From assembly GCA_030739585.1 (NCBI GenBank), contig JASLYX010000003.1, forward strand, positions 103,812 through 147,632: a stretch of DNA of 43,821 bases, written 5' to 3'. Made by a program: the position numbers and the translations under genes. The notes beneath the pieces were generated by a model. It did no database searches. It was not told the origin of the DNA and was given only the letters and a program-made list of their open reading frames with translations. The stretch comes from Candidatus Bathyarchaeota archaeon (lineage in GTDB: Archaea > Thermoproteota > Bathyarchaeia > TCS64). Below are positions 1 through 8,561 of this stretch, piece after piece; position 1 is the stretch's first letter, and each line of letters starts with the position of its first letter.

Positions 1-253
1 TTATCCCTCCCCCTACCTGAATGGGGATCGAGAGGTCGTTGACGATCTCTTGAACCAAACCGCTGTTATCGCCTCGACCTAGAGTCGCGTCAAGATCTAT
101 TACGTGGAGATATTCGGCTCCCTCTTCCACCCAGTGCCGAGCCACGTCCAGAGGGGATCTCGAGTTTCCATAGTTGATCCTGGATTCCTCATCTCCTTGA
201 GTAAGGCGTACGACCTGGCCGTCCATGATGTCGATAGCAGGTATCACCATCAT
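1..253 (-). CDS. hisA: HisA, ProFAR isomerase (partial, N-terminal 84 residues)
   Basis: This is phosphoribosylformimino-5-aminoimidazole carboxamide ribotide isomerase, the fourth enzyme of histidine synthesis, an Amadori isomerase with a beta/alpha barrel fold. The visible N-terminus reads MMVIPAIDIMDGQVVRLTQG, the classic first barrel strand with the catalytic Asp (PAIDI) of HisA, and later a QVGGGI strand. The reading frame is open to base 1, so the C-terminal two thirds lies outside the window. The start ATG at 253 overlaps the hisH stop codon (ATGA); a second ATG follows directly at 250. It is the last visible gene of the his operon; hisF and hisI may follow outside. HisF shares the fold, but the PAIDIMDGQVVRL signature favours HisA. 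Confidence 0.93.
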   Translation of the reverse strand, partial: MMVIPAIDIMDGQVVRLTQGDEESRINYGNSRSPLDVARHWVEEGAEYLHVIDLDATLGRGDNSGLVQEIVNDLSIPIQVGGGI

Positions 254-864
254 CGCCTTCGCCTCTTGACTATATCTGCAAAGTTGCTGAGAAGCACGGC
301 CCCCGCTTTCCCAGATTTCTCGGGGTGAAATTGGCAACCGTAGAGGGGGCCGCACTCCACCATAGAGGTAAAGTTCCCATTATATTCCGTGACAGCCAGA
401 GTAACGTCACCCTCCGCGGGCTCCGGATAGTAGCTGTGCACGAAGTAAAAATATTGACCATCGGGTATCCCCTCGAGAAGGGGGCTCTTTTTTGCGGCCT
501 TGATGGTGTTCCATCCCATGTGGGGAACCTTAAGTGCCCCCTGGAACCGCCTAACCCATCCCTTCAGGAGGCCGAGGCCCTTCTTAGGGCTCTCTTCGCT
601 CCCCTCGAACAGGAGTTGCATTCCTAAACAGCTCCCCAGTATTGGTATATTTTCCTCCAGGGCCCTCTGGAGGGCCCCCGCGAAGAACTTAAGCTTAATT
701 GATGCTGGTCCGAAATTCCCCACCCCAGGGAGAACGATTGCATTTGCAGAGGCTATTTCTTCAGGTTCCCTAGTGACTTTGACCTTAAGACCTGCCCTTT
801 CAAGGGCGTTAGACATGCTGAAAAGGTTCCCTACGCCGTAATCCAAGACCGCCACCTTGGCCAT
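250..864 (-). CDS. hisH: HisH, glutamine amidotransferase subunit of imidazole glycerol phosphate synthase
   Basis: The protein is 204 aa, the usual HisH length. It hydrolyses glutamine and channels ammonia to HisF for ring closure to imidazole glycerol phosphate. The class I amidotransferase triad is visible: Cys79 in the nucleophile elbow GSCLGMQLLFEGSEE, and His180 with Glu182 in GCQFHPEKS. The N-terminal VAVLDYGVGNLFS is typical. The first base of its start codon is also the last base of hisB's reading frame (they share base 864), and its stop overlaps hisA, so the genes are probably translationally coupled. HisF is not in the window and is expected beyond hisA. Confidence 0.97.
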   Translation of the reverse strand: MAKVAVLDYGVGNLFSMSNALERAGLKVKVTREPEEIASANAIVLPGVGNFGPASIKLKFFAGALQRALEENIPILGSCLGMQLLFEGSEESPKKGLGLLKGWVRRFQGALKVPHMGWNTIKAAKKSPLLEGIPDGQYFYFVHSYYPEPAEGDVTLAVTEYNGNFTSMVECGPLYGCQFHPEKSGKAGAVLLSNFADIVKRRRR

Positions 865-1439
865 TATATGACTCCTTTGCTGCTGGGGACGCCTTTCCTT
901 CGGAGGTCAACTGAGACGGCCTGCCGGAGGCTCAGAGCAAAGGCCTTGAATGCTGCCTCAGCCTTGTGGTGGTCATTCCGACCGTAGTCCACCTTTAAAT
1001 GAATGTTGGCACACATGCTGGTCGCCAAGGTCTCAAAGAAGTGGGTAAGGTCCTCTGATGCAGTGTCCTCCACCTTGGCTCCTTTGAAGCATAGATCTAC
1101 CACGGCGTAAGGGCGGCCACCAATATCTAAGGCACAGGATCCAATAGAGCAGTCCATAGGAACAAGAGCGTAGCCAAAACGGGCTATTCCCTTCCCGTCT
1201 CCCAGGGCTTCCTTGATCGCGGACCCGATGCCTATCCCGACGTCCTCGACGATATGATGATAAAGGTCTCCATGGGCCTCCACCCTCAAGTCAATTAAAC
1301 TGTGGGTCGCTAGGCTCCCTAGCATATGATTGAAAAAGGCGAGGGGGGTCTCTATCTTCCCCTCCCCAATGCCATCCAGATTGAGCCCGACTGATACAAT
1401 CGTCTCGCTGGTCTCTCGCCTAAACTCTTGTCTCCTCAT
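864..1439 (-). CDS. hisB: HisB, imidazoleglycerol-phosphate dehydratase
   Basis: The protein is 191 aa, matching the monofunctional archaeal/bacterial dehydratase without a phosphatase domain. It dehydrates imidazole glycerol phosphate to imidazole acetol phosphate using Mn. The two duplicated metal-binding motifs are present: HHIVEDVGI near residue 62 and NDHHKAEAAFKA near residue 156. The C-terminus VPSSKGVI matches the family ending. Because this HisB lacks a fused histidinol-phosphatase domain, that activity must come from another protein, and the HAD gene just upstream is the natural candidate. It begins 2 bases after the HAD gene ends and shares one base with hisH. Confidence 0.97.
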   Translation of the reverse strand: MRRQEFRRETSETIVSVGLNLDGIGEGKIETPLAFFNHMLGSLATHSLIDLRVEAHGDLYHHIVEDVGIGIGSAIKEALGDGKGIARFGYALVPMDCSIGSCALDIGGRPYAVVDLCFKGAKVEDTASEDLTHFFETLATSMCANIHLKVDYGRNDHHKAEAAFKAFALSLRQAVSVDLRRKGVPSSKGVI

Positions 1440-1441
1440 TT

Positions 1442-2581
1442 TCAGTTATCTCTCACATTTTCTAATATCTCAGGCAGATCGTTCACCGACAGGGCAACGA
1501 TGTCAGAACCGCATGACATGAAGTCGTCTCTTGCCTCCTCAGAACCGTGCACGTTCCCGTGAACCCCAGCGAATAGGAAAGGGGGTTCCCCCGCATTCCT
1601 AACCATAAGCCTATCGGCCATGGTGTCCCCCACATATAAGACCCGATCGTAGGGTTTGAAGGGCTTTGAGGCTTTAAGCAGTGAAAAGGGATGAGGCTTG
1701 TGGAGGCCCACCATGCCCTTTATCGCCTGGGCCTCGTCGACGGCCTCATACCAGATCCGGGCATCCTCTTTGATCTCATTGATGGATTCCCCGAGGACGT
1801 GCATTGCAGTCGCGGCAAGGCTGCCGGATGAGATGCCCATCCTCGCCCCACCCAGAATCTCCGTGAGCCTCCTAAGGGTTTCATCATTGATTATCACACC
1901 TTCATTCTCGATAAAGCCGGAACCTTCAGCCCCATATATCCCCTCTATCCCAAAGCTCCGCTCAAATAGCTCTGCCCCAGAGAATATCTCCTCAAAGACT
2001 GTGGCTACGAGTCCCTCACCCACGCCACCCGGATATCCGAGGGTATCCCTGATCTCAGGGTAAACTTGGTTACAAAGCAACCTGTCGACAGCCTCCCAGC
2101 CCGTGGAGTCCAGCTCCTCGGCAAAGATGGTAAGACCCCTGTACAACGTCTTCACCGGAATTTCGGATGCTATTGGGTTTTCCCTAAGATGTTTGAACAT
2201 CCCAAAAAGGGTCCCAGATTTTAGTGCCTCTACAGCGACCCTCCTTAGCCTCTTCAGAGAACCCTCCGGGAGCTCAGCCAAGGTCCTTATTATGAATGCA
2301 TAGGTAAGAGCCCAATCGTTGTTGAATCCCCCTGTGCGCTTGTAGACACGGTTGAGCCGTGAATCGTAAAGTTCCTCGGGAACAGCGTAACCAGTCATAG
2401 TCTCAACTAGGGCACTCGTGGTCCTGGCGACGGCCCTGCTGTAGGACTCCCTGACATCAAGGAGGACGCCATCACAGTCGAATACCACCACATCAACCTT
2501 TGTCAAGTCCCTCAGACGATCCTGCCTGATGTAATAGGTCTCCCCTGTGGTGGTTTGAGATTCTACGTATCTAGGTTTCAC
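1442..2581 (-). CDS. HAD-superfamily phosphatase in the his operon, probable histidinol-phosphate phosphatase
   Basis: This 379-aa protein belongs to the HAD superfamily, resembling the subfamily IA group (TIGR01548-like) often found near histidine genes in archaea. Motif I with the nucleophile Asp is FDCDGVLLDV near residue 35, and motif IV is YVGDTMADRLM near residue 318. The long helical cap between them makes it larger than ordinary IA phosphatases. It overlaps hisC by 4 bases and ends 2 bases before hisB. Catalysis of L-histidinol phosphate to L-histidinol is inferred only from this context: the operon otherwise has all surrounding steps and hisB is monofunctional. Another phosphosubstrate cannot be excluded from sequence. 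Confidence 0.8.
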   Translation of the reverse strand: MKPRYVESQTTTGETYYIRQDRLRDLTKVDVVVFDCDGVLLDVRESYSRAVARTTSALVETMTGYAVPEELYDSRLNRVYKRTGGFNNDWALTYAFIIRTLAELPEGSLKRLRRVAVEALKSGTLFGMFKHLRENPIASEIPVKTLYRGLTIFAEELDSTGWEAVDRLLCNQVYPEIRDTLGYPGGVGEGLVATVFEEIFSGAELFERSFGIEGIYGAEGSGFIENEGVIINDETLRRLTEILGGARMGISSGSLAATAMHVLGESINEIKEDARIWYEAVDEAQAIKGMVGLHKPHPFSLLKASKPFKPYDRVLYVGDTMADRLMVRNAGEPPFLFAGVHGNVHGSEEARDDFMSCGSDIVALSVNDLPEILENVRDN

Positions 2582-3672
2582 GCTAATACCTCCCTCAGGG
2601 CTTCCAAGAACATTGAAGTGATTTCCCGAGGTGCGACGCTAACCCTGAGGCAGTCAGAATAGCCGGAAACATCTCCAATCCTCCTGATGATAACCCCTTT
2701 CTCGAGAAGCCTGTTGTAGACCTCCTCGTAGGGCTTGTTAGTAGTGAAAAGGACGAAGTTAGAGTCAGATGGAAAAGCCTCTACCCCCTCTATCTTTCCA
2801 AGGGAGTCCACGAGGGCCTCCCGTTCCCGCTTTACCTCCTCGATGGCCTCCAGTACCGCGGCCCTCTCGTCAAGAAGCTTCGCCCCAACCCGTAGCACAA
2901 AACTGGGAACGGAGAATGGCATCAAATACCTCTCAGTCAGAGTGCATGCGAGAACTTTGTTCGTAACCCCATATCCCAACCTCAGGCCGGCGAGGCCGTA
3001 GGCCTTCGAAAAGGTCCTGAGGATAATAAGATTATCTCTTTTGAGGGCCTCCCCGACCAGGGAGTAATTTCCGAACTCAGCATAAGCCTCATCTATGAGG
3101 ACGAATCCCTCAAAGCCATTTACGATCTTCATTACCTCCCCCCGATTAAACTGGTTCGAAGTAGGATTGTTTGGGTTACAGAGAACGATGAGGCCTACCC
3201 CCTCTGCCTCCTCTAGCACCATCTCCCCGTCTAACATGAATCTGTTGTCCAAGGAGACAGCCCTAAAGGTCAGACCTTTGATCTTCGCCGTCCGGGGGTA
3301 CATAGAGAAGGTTGGGGTGACTGCGAGCACCGTGTCCCCCTGCTTCACGAGACTGGACATTATCAGGTCTATGATCATATCTCCCCCAGATGCCAGAATG
3401 ATATGGGCAGGGGAGGCACCGTGGAGGCTCGCGAGTTTCTCGGCGAGTACTGCTTCCTCTCCCCCGGGGTACAACCTAGGGTCTATCTCGGCGGCGGCCT
3501 CGGTCAGAACTCTCTGGAGAGTAGATCGTGGCAGGAAGAGGTTCTCGTTTGCGTTGAGCTTAAGGACCCTGCTGACAGGCAAATTTAGGCGTGCAGCAAG
3601 TTCCTCCACGGGTTCACCTGGTTTATAAATCCCTAGGCGTCTGGATGAGGAAACGAATTCATCCAGGGTCAT
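2578..3672 (-). CDS. hisC: HisC, histidinol-phosphate aminotransferase
   Basis: A 364-aa fold-type I PLP aminotransferase that converts imidazole acetol phosphate and glutamate to histidinol phosphate. Family marks include the N-terminal LNANENLFLP (HisC-type substrate contact), LCNPNNPTSNQF, LIDEAYAEFG, and the PLP lysine in RTFSKAYGLAGLRLGYG near residue 223. The C-terminal LRVSVAPREI holds the Arg that anchors the substrate carboxylate or phosphate. The start ATG overlaps the hisD stop by 4 bases, and its own stop overlaps the HAD gene. The LNANEN motif separates it from generic aspartate aminotransferases, and the operon position supports HisC. Confidence 0.96.
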   Translation of the reverse strand: MTLDEFVSSSRRLGIYKPGEPVEELAARLNLPVSRVLKLNANENLFLPRSTLQRVLTEAAAEIDPRLYPGGEEAVLAEKLASLHGASPAHIILASGGDMIIDLIMSSLVKQGDTVLAVTPTFSMYPRTAKIKGLTFRAVSLDNRFMLDGEMVLEEAEGVGLIVLCNPNNPTSNQFNRGEVMKIVNGFEGFVLIDEAYAEFGNYSLVGEALKRDNLIILRTFSKAYGLAGLRLGYGVTNKVLACTLTERYLMPFSVPSFVLRVGAKLLDERAAVLEAIEEVKREREALVDSLGKIEGVEAFPSDSNFVLFTTNKPYEEVYNRLLEKGVIIRRIGDVSGYSDCLRVSVAPREITSMFLEALREVLA

Positions 3673-4949
3673 TCCTTAAACCTCCCCTCGACAGCAAGGT
3701 AGTGATTAGGGAGTCCCTCCGCAATGGCGAGGGCCTCAACGTTCCCCCTGACTCCGGCGAGCCCTTCCTCCGAGGATTCTACCACAGAGAGGGTTCTTAG
3801 GTAGTCTAGCACAGTGATTCCAGAGGCAACCTTTCCGTATCCCCCTGTGGGGAGAACGTGGTTGACGCCCATACTGTAATCGGTAGCGGAGACCGGGGAG
3901 TATGGCCCCAACAGAACGAGCCCAGCACCTGTTACTTTTTCGGCAGCACCTCGGGGGTCATCGGTAAGGATCTCCAGATGTTCTGGGGCGTATCGGTTAG
4001 CGAAATTGACGGCATCATCGATACTCCCTACGATATAGATGAACCCTCTTCGGGATAGGAGCTTTCCAACTTCTTCCCCATCGGGGAGTCTTTCTAGGAT
4101 CTCAACTAGAGCCCTTTCAACCTCATCAGCCAAAGCCGTTGAAGTGGTCACAAGGCCGTAGGATCCTCCATTCCCGTGCTCAGCTTGGCTGATGAGATCC
4201 AGGGCGATGAGCCTTGGATCCGCAGTCCCGTCTGCCAAAACAAGGATCTCACTGGGCCCCGCGGGCTTGTCAGTTGCCACAACGCTTGAGACGACCTGCT
4301 TGGCAGAGGTCACGTATCGATTTCCAGGTCCCACGATCTTGTTAACCTGAGGGATCGTTTCAGTGCCGTACGCCATAGCGGAAATGGCTTGGGCTCCTCC
4401 CGCCTTGTAGACGGCGTCCACACCGCATATATCAGCGGCCACGAGAGTGAGAGGTGAAGGGTGTCCATCTCGGCGAGGAGGGGTGCATATGATTATCTGA
4501 TCTACCCCCGCCACCTTTGCAGGGACCACATTCATCACAAGGGAGCTCGGGTACTCCGCTTTCCCCCCAGGGACGTAGCAGCCCACGCTGTGGAGGGGGC
4601 GGACGGTGCACTGGATGCTGACGCCCTCTAGTTGTAGCTTAAAGGAGAGTAAGCTTAAGCGTTTAGTCTCCACGGTCTCGAGCCTCCGCTTCAACTCCTT
4701 CAGAGCAGCGATCTGCTCTGTTGTTACAGACTCATATGCGTCAAGGATCTCCTCATGCTTCACCCTTAGCTCGTCAATCGCTACGTTGTCAAATTTTCGT
4801 GTATACTCCTTGATGGCCTTATCGCCCCTAATCCGCACGTCCTCCACGATGGATTCTACATAGAGTTGGAGCTGACGGTCTGTGGCCTCGATATTTGGCC
4901 ATCGCTTCACAAGAAGCTCTTGGGGGATATTGAAATATCTCCCCATCAT
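3669..4949 (-). CDS. hisD: HisD, histidinol dehydrogenase
   Basis: With the ATG at 4949 the protein is 426 aa, the normal HisD size. It performs the last two steps, oxidising L-histidinol to L-histidine with NAD and Zn. Conserved blocks are YVPGGKAEYPSS, VAGVDQIIICTPP, the metal and base residues in ISQAEHGNG, NRYAPEHLEI, and the C-terminal GVNHVLPTGGYGKVASG. The frame stays open upstream to 5093, but that segment runs inside hisG and has low-complexity, non-family sequence, so I reject it. The ATG at 4949 overlaps the hisG stop as ATGA; a second ATG lies at 4946. Confidence 0.96.
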   Translation of the reverse strand: MMGRYFNIPQELLVKRWPNIEATDRQLQLYVESIVEDVRIRGDKAIKEYTRKFDNVAIDELRVKHEEILDAYESVTTEQIAALKELKRRLETVETKRLSLLSFKLQLEGVSIQCTVRPLHSVGCYVPGGKAEYPSSLVMNVVPAKVAGVDQIIICTPPRRDGHPSPLTLVAADICGVDAVYKAGGAQAISAMAYGTETIPQVNKIVGPGNRYVTSAKQVVSSVVATDKPAGPSEILVLADGTADPRLIALDLISQAEHGNGGSYGLVTTSTALADEVERALVEILERLPDGEEVGKLLSRRGFIYIVGSIDDAVNFANRYAPEHLEILTDDPRGAAEKVTGAGLVLLGPYSPVSATDYSMGVNHVLPTGGYGKVASGITVLDYLRTLSVVESSEEGLAGVRGNVEALAIAEGLPNHYLAVEGRFKE

Positions 4950-5929
4950 TTTTGGCTGTTCTCCAACATTATCTCTTCGAGAGGGAGCACTTGTCGGGGT
5001 TCGTGGACCACGATGCCCTGGGAAAGAACCCGGAGAATTGGAAGGATCTCTAGGAATTTCTTTTTGTCGATGATTGTGTTGATAGCGCACCATTCTGGAT
5101 CGGAGAGATCACTGATAGTGGGGCGCTTCAGGGCGGGCAACTTCTCTAGAAGCTCTTCCAAGTTGGTCTTCTTCACGTTGGCGAATACGTGGAGCTTCTT
5201 GGATCCGTCCACAGCCCCCTTTATGAGGGTGAGGATGTCCATGATCTTCTCCCTCTTGGAGGGGTCCTTCAGGGCCCGTTTATTGGCAATTAGGAGGGCA
5301 CTTGTGTCCATGACTTTCTCAATGATCTTAAGACTATTCTGCTCTAGGCTTGTCCCAGTGTCTACCACCTCTATGATAGCGTCGGCGTCCTCAGGGGGCT
5401 TCGCCTCTGTGGCCCCGAAGCTAAGATAGATGGCGACTGCCTCGTTTTCCCCGACCCTCCACCAAGGACTCACCACCAAGGGATCGGCGTTGCCATAGGC
5501 CTCCCTGTAGACAGGGTTTGCCTTGATGTAGTCCTTCGCGGCATTGAGGTACTCCGATGATATCCGGAGGGTCTCTCCGCGCTCCATTTTCTTCCGTAGG
5601 AGGTCCGAGAGGCTGTTAACATCGGTCCAAGATTTTGGCACGGCTACAACGAGACGCACCCTGCTATACTCCAAATCCAGGAGGATCTCAACGTCGGCCC
5701 TGTTCTCGGCGATCCAGTCCTTCCCGCTGATGCCGATATCCTGGACTCCCTCATTGACGAATGTGGGGATCTCCTGAGGCCTCAGGACCTTGAGCTCTAT
5801 GCCGAGGTCGTTGATGCTGGGTCTATAGGTCCGCTTGAGGTCGCTAATCTGATAGCCTGCCCTCTCAAGCATCTTCAGAGTGTCACCCTCAAGGTGCCCC
5901 TTAGGAATTGCAAACTTCACTTTTGTCAT
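4946..5929 (-). CDS. hisG: HisG, ATP phosphoribosyltransferase (long form)
   Basis: This is the first and committed enzyme, which joins PRPP and ATP. From the ATG at 5929 it has 327 aa, so it is the long form (HisG-L) with a C-terminal PII-like regulatory domain that normally gives feedback inhibition by histidine and needs no HisZ. Visible blocks are FAIPKGHLEG, GISGKDWIAE and EVVDTGTSLEQN (PRPP loop region). The regulatory domain starts around residue 230. A TATA-like CTATATGC centred near 5947 would, at the spacing seen elsewhere in this window, place transcription start near 5920, exactly at an in-frame GTG (fourth codon). A leaderless GTG start giving 324 aa is therefore a real alternative. 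It is the promoter-proximal gene of the operon. Confidence 0.95.
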   Translation of the reverse strand: MTKVKFAIPKGHLEGDTLKMLERAGYQISDLKRTYRPSINDLGIELKVLRPQEIPTFVNEGVQDIGISGKDWIAENRADVEILLDLEYSRVRLVVAVPKSWTDVNSLSDLLRKKMERGETLRISSEYLNAAKDYIKANPVYREAYGNADPLVVSPWWRVGENEAVAIYLSFGATEAKPPEDADAIIEVVDTGTSLEQNSLKIIEKVMDTSALLIANKRALKDPSKREKIMDILTLIKGAVDGSKKLHVFANVKKTNLEELLEKLPALKRPTISDLSDPEWCAINTIIDKKKFLEILPILRVLSQGIVVHEPRQVLPLEEIMLENSQK

Positions 5930-6553
5930 TGTTATTTCACCGCATATAGAAGTGGGAGAACCAAAAGGCACAGAATCCGCTGGATTACTAAGTTGCTTAG
6001 AATCGTCAAGGCGGATTCGAGGGTCAAAAGGAGATTGCTACCATCACTGATGAATGCAAGCGCCCCTAGTGAACGTACTCCCTCATTTTCTCCACTTCCT
6101 AATCTTCGAGGCATTCAAATAAAAATCTTTCTTTTCCCTAGTAAAGAGGTATATGACACTCAAAGGAGCTTGGTTGGAAATAGAGCGAATACATACTTGG
6201 GCTCCGTTTGAGTCCGCGTTGGAATAATAGGGTATAGGACCCCAACTACTTGATGCCCTTCTCTAGGATGCTGGGCTTTTCCTGGATATATGAAGTACAT
6301 TAAGGTGCGCGCGGTGAAACTTGCAGTAAGACCGACTGCAATGTGTACTAATAGCGTGGTGAGTTAATGGGCTTTGTGTAGAACGTAAGCTAGATGCATA
6401 AGGGTTTGAGGAAGGAGAATGTCTCTTTGTAGGGGGCATCCGCGCTGAACTTTGTTTGAACTCGAGAAAGTCGGTTTAATAAGGTATACGACGCCAAATA
6501 GAAGAAAAGGAAGAATATGTAGAATTCGGAAAAGGAAACAGATACTGTGTAAA
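5930..6553. other. Intergenic region between the his operon and the methyltransferase
   Basis: About 620 bases separate divergent hisG and the methyltransferase gene. The TATA-like element for hisG lies at about 5943-5950. The stretch at 6115-6450 shows no ORF with family features and no structured RNA that I can recognise; one GCGCGC run lies at 6307-6312. A TATA-like TTTAATAAGG near 6474-6483 and GAATATGTAG near 6512 are candidates for the methyltransferase promoter. Base composition changes from balanced to strongly AT-rich near 6470, marking the left edge of the AT-rich block. Confidence 0.5.
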
Positions 6554-7459
6554 ATGGAAAAATGTAAAATGGAAAAAAACAATAAAGGGACTAAAACAAG
6601 TGCGTTTGGGATTGGAAAAAGAGAACAACATGATTCATCGAAATTTTATAGTAGTAAATTATATAGGAATGTTAATATAAATGAAGATTTAGAGGAAATT
6701 AAAAATATTATAGATAGAAAATATTTGGACAGGGTAATATGGGCAGATAGTAGAGATATGAGTTTTTTACCGGATTCTTCTGTTCATTTAATGGTTACTT
6801 CTCCACCATATAATGTTTCCAAGGAATATGATGATGACCTAAGTCTAGAAGAGTACAAACATTTTTTAAAAGAAGTTTTTTCAGAAACGTTTAGAGTGTT
6901 AGTAAATGGAGGAAGAGCATGTATAAATATTGCAAATGTTGGAAGGAAGCCATACATTCCACTTCATAAATATATAATTGAAATTATGGATGACATAGGA
7001 TTTATAATGAGAGGAGAAGTGATATGGAATAAAAGTGCTAGTGCTGGAGTTTCTACAGCATGGGGAAGTTGGAAATCTGCATCAAATCCAGTCCTTCGAG
7101 ATGTGCATGAATATATTTTAATTTATTCTAAAGGAAAGTTAGGTAGAAAAAAGAAAGATAGAAACAATACAATAACTAAAGAACAATTTTTGGACTTTAC
7201 TAAAAGCATATGGTCCTTCCCTGCAACATCAGCAAAAAAACTTGGACATCCTGCACCATTTCCAATTGAATTACCATACAGATGCATCCAACTTTACTCC
7301 TTTGAAAACGATGTTGTTCTAGACCCTTTTTGTGGAGTAGGTACAACAAATATTGCTGCAATAGTTTCTAACAGACGTCATATCGGCATGGATGTTGATC
7401 CAAACTATATTGACAAAGCCAAAAAACGAATTGAAGAGTTTATTCTTGAACAAAGTTAA
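6554..7459 (+). CDS. DNA methyltransferase, beta-class N4-cytosine/N6-adenine type
   Basis: This enzyme transfers a methyl group from S-adenosylmethionine to an exocyclic amino group in DNA. Catalytic motif IV, TSPPYN, comes first (about residues 85-90) and the AdoMet motif I, LDPFCGVGTTNIAA, comes near the C-terminus, which is the beta-class order. The TSPPY form is more common in N4-cytosine enzymes, but adenine specificity cannot be excluded. The frame is open from a TTG at 6452; I prefer the ATG at 6554 (301 aa) because the upstream 34 residues are basic low-complexity sequence. There is no restriction endonuclease beside it, so it looks orphan. It is much more AT-rich than the his operon (for example AAA/ATA/TTA codons dominate), suggesting transfer. 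Confidence 0.9.
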   Translation: MEKCKMEKNNKGTKTSAFGIGKREQHDSSKFYSSKLYRNVNINEDLEEIKNIIDRKYLDRVIWADSRDMSFLPDSSVHLMVTSPPYNVSKEYDDDLSLEEYKHFLKEVFSETFRVLVNGGRACINIANVGRKPYIPLHKYIIEIMDDIGFIMRGEVIWNKSASAGVSTAWGSWKSASNPVLRDVHEYILIYSKGKLGRKKKDRNNTITKEQFLDFTKSIWSFPATSAKKLGHPAPFPIELPYRCIQLYSFENDVVLDPFCGVGTTNIAAIVSNRRHIGMDVDPNYIDKAKKRIEEFILEQS

Positions 7460-7746
7460 CAAGGATATAATATTCATTGAAAATACAAGATTAGATTTCG
7501 ATAAATTAATTGCGCATGGGACATGCATGCAGCTCCGGTTGGTTTGACGTTTTCACATCACCGAAGGTCTAGGGGTGGATATTGAAGGGTTCAAGTTCTC
7601 TGCACTTTTAAGGACTTTTTAAGGCATTGATGAGTGGTCGTAAGATTTCAGGTCCAAAAATTAAGGATTAGATTGTACCAAGGGTCTTTTACGCGAGTGC
7701 GCAAGTAAATTTAAATTGAAAAAACCCATCTAACCGCATACGTGAG

Positions 7747-7983
7747 TTATTTTTTTTTCTTTACTAGGAATCGGTATTCGTTTAGACCCCGTTCTTCATA
7801 GGAGATGAGTTCTTGACCCGTAGCAATAGCCCATGTTGGAATGTCGGTTATACTACCGGGATCAGTGGTAAGAATTTCAAGCACACGATTAATAGCCATG
7901 TTTTTTATTGCCTGCATAGATTTTAAAATAGGCATGGGACAGGCGAGGCCCCGTGCATCAACTCTCTTATGAACGTTTATCAT
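7747..7983 (-). CDS. TusA/SirA-family sulfur carrier protein
   Basis: A 78-aa protein with the TusA fold signature: VDARGLACPMPILKSMQAI near residues 8-26, where the Cys of the CPxP motif carries the persulfide, then a single beta-alpha-beta domain ending in a lysine-rich tail. TusA proteins pass sulfane sulfur between sulfurtransferases, for example toward tRNA thiolation or molybdenum cofactor enzymes. The rhodanese gene lies 75 bases upstream on the same strand, a frequent pairing, so the two may form a sulfur relay. The actual acceptor cannot be told from the sequence. YedF/SirA-like annotation would be equivalent. Confidence 0.9.
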   Translation of the reverse strand: MINVHKRVDARGLACPMPILKSMQAIKNMAINRVLEILTTDPGSITDIPTWAIATGQELISYEERGLNEYRFLVKKKK

Positions 7984-8058
7984 TAAGATTGCACTTTATT
8001 ATTTACTCACGTGTGTAAAAGTTGTCATAGTTAATCATACTAACCTATTGAAAAAGTT

Positions 8059-8493
8059 CTATTCATCAGCGTTGGACCTAGTAGTGGGATACCCGCATTG
8101 ATGCCATAAATCCGTGCCCCCTTTCAGACTCTTAACATCCGTAAAACCTGCCTCGGTCAATATTTCTACAGCGATCAAAGACATTCCACCTCCAGGGCAC
8201 ATAGTTACAATTGTCTTTTCTTTGAAGGATTGAAGATTTTCGAGATATGATGCTAATTCCAACAAAGGGATTGACCTGGCTTGGGGAATATGTCCATAAC
8301 CCCCACTAAATTCCGTAGGAGATCGAATATCGATTAATAGTGGAAGGTAATTAGAATTTAAGAGATTAAATAAATCATAAACACTAATTTCAGACCATTC
8401 GGATCTGATCAATCCCGAGAAGTGTAAAATTAATTTGAGTATTTTTTTCCAATATATGACTATAGGTTTGAGATGATATTTTGCTACTGACAT
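8059..8493 (-). CDS. Rhodanese-domain sulfurtransferase
   Basis: This 144-aa protein carries one rhodanese domain, roughly residues 38-138: the DIRSPTEFSGGYGHIPQARSI segment (CDC25-like entry block) starts near residue 55 and the active-site loop MCPGGGMS has the persulfide Cys near residue 100. A final LKGGTDLWHQCGYP is the usual rhodanese ending. The first 35 residues form a basic and hydrophobic extension that could be a membrane-associating helix. A TATA element (plus-strand ATTATAAATG at about 8515-8525) sits about 26 bases before the ATG, consistent with a leaderless transcript. It probably loads sulfur on the downstream TusA-like protein; that is inference from adjacency. Confidence 0.88.
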   Translation of the reverse strand: MSVAKYHLKPIVIYWKKILKLILHFSGLIRSEWSEISVYDLFNLLNSNYLPLLIDIRSPTEFSGGYGHIPQARSIPLLELASYLENLQSFKEKTIVTMCPGGGMSLIAVEILTEAGFTDVKSLKGGTDLWHQCGYPTTRSNADE

Positions 8494-8561
8494 AATCTGA
8501 CAACCTAAATAGTGATTATAAATGTTCAGTTTTGGATAATGGCAAAGCGCGTGAGGGGAAT

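Noticed and set aside
4950-5093. 48-codon N-terminal extension of hisD
   Set aside because: It lies within hisG in another frame and lacks similarity to HisD; the ATGA overlap gives a natural start.
4866-5429. 187-codon plus-strand frame antisense to hisG and hisD
   Set aside because: Both genes beneath it are certain; the frame is a shadow.
5932-6114. 60-codon minus-strand frame ending 2 bases before hisG, with a hydrophobic C-terminus
   Set aside because: It could be a leader or first operon gene, but the TATA-like element for hisG lies inside its end, no promoter is visible before its ATG, and the sequence matches no family.
6452-6553. TTG-started extension of the methyltransferase
   Set aside because: The 34 residues are basic, low-complexity and precede two in-frame ATG codons; not counted as part of the protein.
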